Positions 5,984 to 6,986 of a stretch of 6,986 bases of DNA are shown here, piece by piece. The stretch is taken from assembly GCA_964415245.1 (NCBI GenBank), contig CAYQAJ010000267.1, positions 1 through 6,986 on the forward strand, in the 5' to 3' direction. How positions within the stretch are numbered: the stretch's first letter is position 1; each line of letters starts with the position of its first letter. The notes under the pieces are model-generated. The model did no database searches, had not been told where the DNA came from, and saw nothing but the letters and a program-made list of their open reading frames with translations. The position numbers and the translations under genes were made by a program. This DNA is from CAYQAJ01 sp964415245. Lineage in GTDB: Bacteria; Planctomycetota; Planctomycetia; Pirellulales; Pirellulaceae.

Positions 5984-6039
5984 CGCGGAGAGCGTCCGCG
6001 CCGCGGCGACGGCCAGCCGGGGGGCGTTCGCTCTCCGCG
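5984..6039. terminator. GC-rich hairpin between convergent genes
   Basis: CGCGGAGAGCG at 5984-5994 is the perfect reverse complement of CGCTCTCCGCG at 6029-6039. A further CGC/GCG pair (5997-5999 with 6024-6026) lies just inside it, and the intervening region is very G+C-rich. It lies 18 nt past the stop of the HAF gene and 149 nt past that of the zinc-ribbon gene. It is a plausible terminator, mainly for the minus-strand gene, but there is no T-tract on either side. The rest of the 5835-6057 gap shows nothing I can name. Confidence 0.5.
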
Positions 6040-6057
6040 GACCGCGGATGCAAGCCC

Positions 6058-6986
6058 TTACGGCGCGGGGACCGGCGTCAGGATAAACGCTTCCCCCCCG
6101 CCGTTGCCGATGATCTCGCCGACCAGGTTGATCCGTTTCGGGTCGAGCAGGCCGTCCAGCCCTGCCGGCAGATCGACGATCTGCGTCTCCAGGTCGAACA
6201 TTCCCAGGTCGTCGGTGTACAAAAACGATCGCTCGTCCGGAAACTGGCCGGTGAGGTATTTTCCCACGACGTCGCCCAGGTCGTTGACACCCACGGCCCA
6301 ACTATCGTTCCAAGTCCGCGTAGTGGCCAGGGTTCCCAGATTGAGCATGCCGCTCCCGTCCGTGAAACGAAAGGCTCGAGTATTTTCGTTTCCCTTCTTG
6401 GGCTCCGCATCGGCTACTCCCACCACCTGGCCAAGATTGTTCATGTCGGATGCCTGAGCAAAGCCACTGTTGTCGTTCTTCAGCGTCCCCAGGTCCTGCA
6501 TGGCGCCGGTAGCAGTGTCGTAACGCCAAGTGCGGTCGTCGCCGGAGGTATGGGCATATCCGGCCAATTGAATGTCGCCGCCCACTCGGTCGTTGATGGC
6601 GGATACGAGGGTATCATCTCCCGCAAAGATGCCCAAATCGACGAGGCCGTCCTCGGGTGTCCACAAGAATGCGTGATACACTCCGCCGAAAGCGACGTGG
6701 CCCCCCACGTCACCATCGTTGTTGATCGCCGCGACTTGAGCCCCCTGGTTGGGCGTGGGGATACCCAAGTCCTCAATTGTCCCGAAGGTCTCCCCCGCCC
6801 CCGGCGGCGTGAAGCGATAGGCGACTTGTTCGGAGCTGCCAGACCGAGTTGCCATTCCCACGATTTGCCCCGAGTCGTTGATATCGCGTGCGCTAATCAG
6901 AATCCAACCGTTGCCGGGTTCGAAGCTGTCAATGAACGCTCCCGGATCCACGTCGTTGGGGCCCTGGTACGCGAGGACCTGGTCGG
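6058..6986 (-). CDS. Secreted HAF-repeat protein, C-terminal part (5' end outside window)
   Basis: The frame stays open to the right edge, so at least 308 residues belong to a longer gene. The in-frame GTG at 6951 is probably internal, because the preceding residues (QVLAYQGPND) read on smoothly. The sequence is built from repeats of about 50 residues of the 'extracellular HAF family' type: an INDxGxxVG-like turn, then an aromatic strand such as HAFLWTP, then LGTL or LGIF. Counting from the first full codon, the turns start at residues 35, 87, 130, 181, 233 and 285; the strands are AYRFTP, HAFLWTP, TWRYDT, AFRFTD, SFLYTD and AFILTP. Such repeats probably fold as beta-propeller blades, and these proteins are exported; any signal peptide lies outside the window. 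The protein stops at TPVPAP, just where relatives often continue TPVPEP into a PEP-CTERM membrane anchor, so it appears unanchored. No enzymatic role can be assigned. Confidence 0.85.
   Translation of the reverse strand, partial: DQVLAYQGPNDVDPGAFIDSFEPGNGWILISARDINDSGQIVGMATRSGSSEQVAYRFTPPGAGETFGTIEDLGIPTPNQGAQVAAINNDGDVGGHVAFGGVYHAFLWTPEDGLVDLGIFAGDDTLVSAINDRVGGDIQLAGYAHTSGDDRTWRYDTATGAMQDLGTLKNDNSGFAQASDMNNLGQVVGVADAEPKKGNENTRAFRFTDGSGMLNLGTLATTRTWNDSWAVGVNDLGDVVGKYLTGQFPDERSFLYTDDLGMFDLETQIVDLPAGLDGLLDPKRINLVGEIIGNGGGEAFILTPVPAP

Overview
The window (about 63% G+C by eye) looks like chromosomal sequence from a planctomycete, probably a Pirellulales-type genome assembled into a draft or metagenome scaffold. 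The main evidence is a very long secreted protein with the architecture found almost only in Planctomycetes and Verrucomicrobia: an N-terminal 'membrane-bound dehydrogenase' beta-propeller, HEAT repeats and a C-terminal CxxCH haem domain. Supporting evidence is a HAF-repeat extracellular protein, loosely packed genes with no operons, and intergenic arrays of short degenerate repeats. A run of exactly 100 N at 3080-3179 marks a scaffold gap.

Layout: (1) 1-553, the C-terminal part of a type I glutamine synthetase (glnA, +), followed at once by a strong intrinsic terminator. (2) 554-980, a 427-bp intergenic stretch with no convincing gene, holding a 9-nt-period inverted repeat and a 7-nt-period array. 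(3) 995-1528, a complete adenine phosphoribosyltransferase (apt, +) with a textbook Shine-Dalgarno. (4) 1529-1636, a convergent junction holding two facing heptad arrays that fold on each other. (5) 1637-4771, the large propeller/HEAT/cytochrome c protein (-), interrupted by the N gap. (6) 4772-5012, a divergent promoter region. (7) 5013-5834, a zinc-ribbon protein with a long low-complexity linker and three membrane segments (+). (8) 5835-6057, a convergent junction with a GC-rich hairpin. (9) 6058 to the right edge, the C-terminal 308 residues of a secreted HAF-repeat protein (-), running out of the window.

The genes do not form one pathway. GlnA (nitrogen assimilation) and Apt (adenine salvage) are housekeeping enzymes. 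The propeller/HEAT/cytochrome protein and the HAF protein belong to the exported repertoire typical of these bacteria, and the zinc-ribbon protein is an uncharacterised membrane protein. No defence system, CRISPR array, insertion sequence, tRNA or rRNA was seen. The least ordinary content is between the genes: short-period (7- and 9-nt) degenerate arrays on both sides of apt, two of which are arranged as in-register inverted pairs able to form long hairpins.
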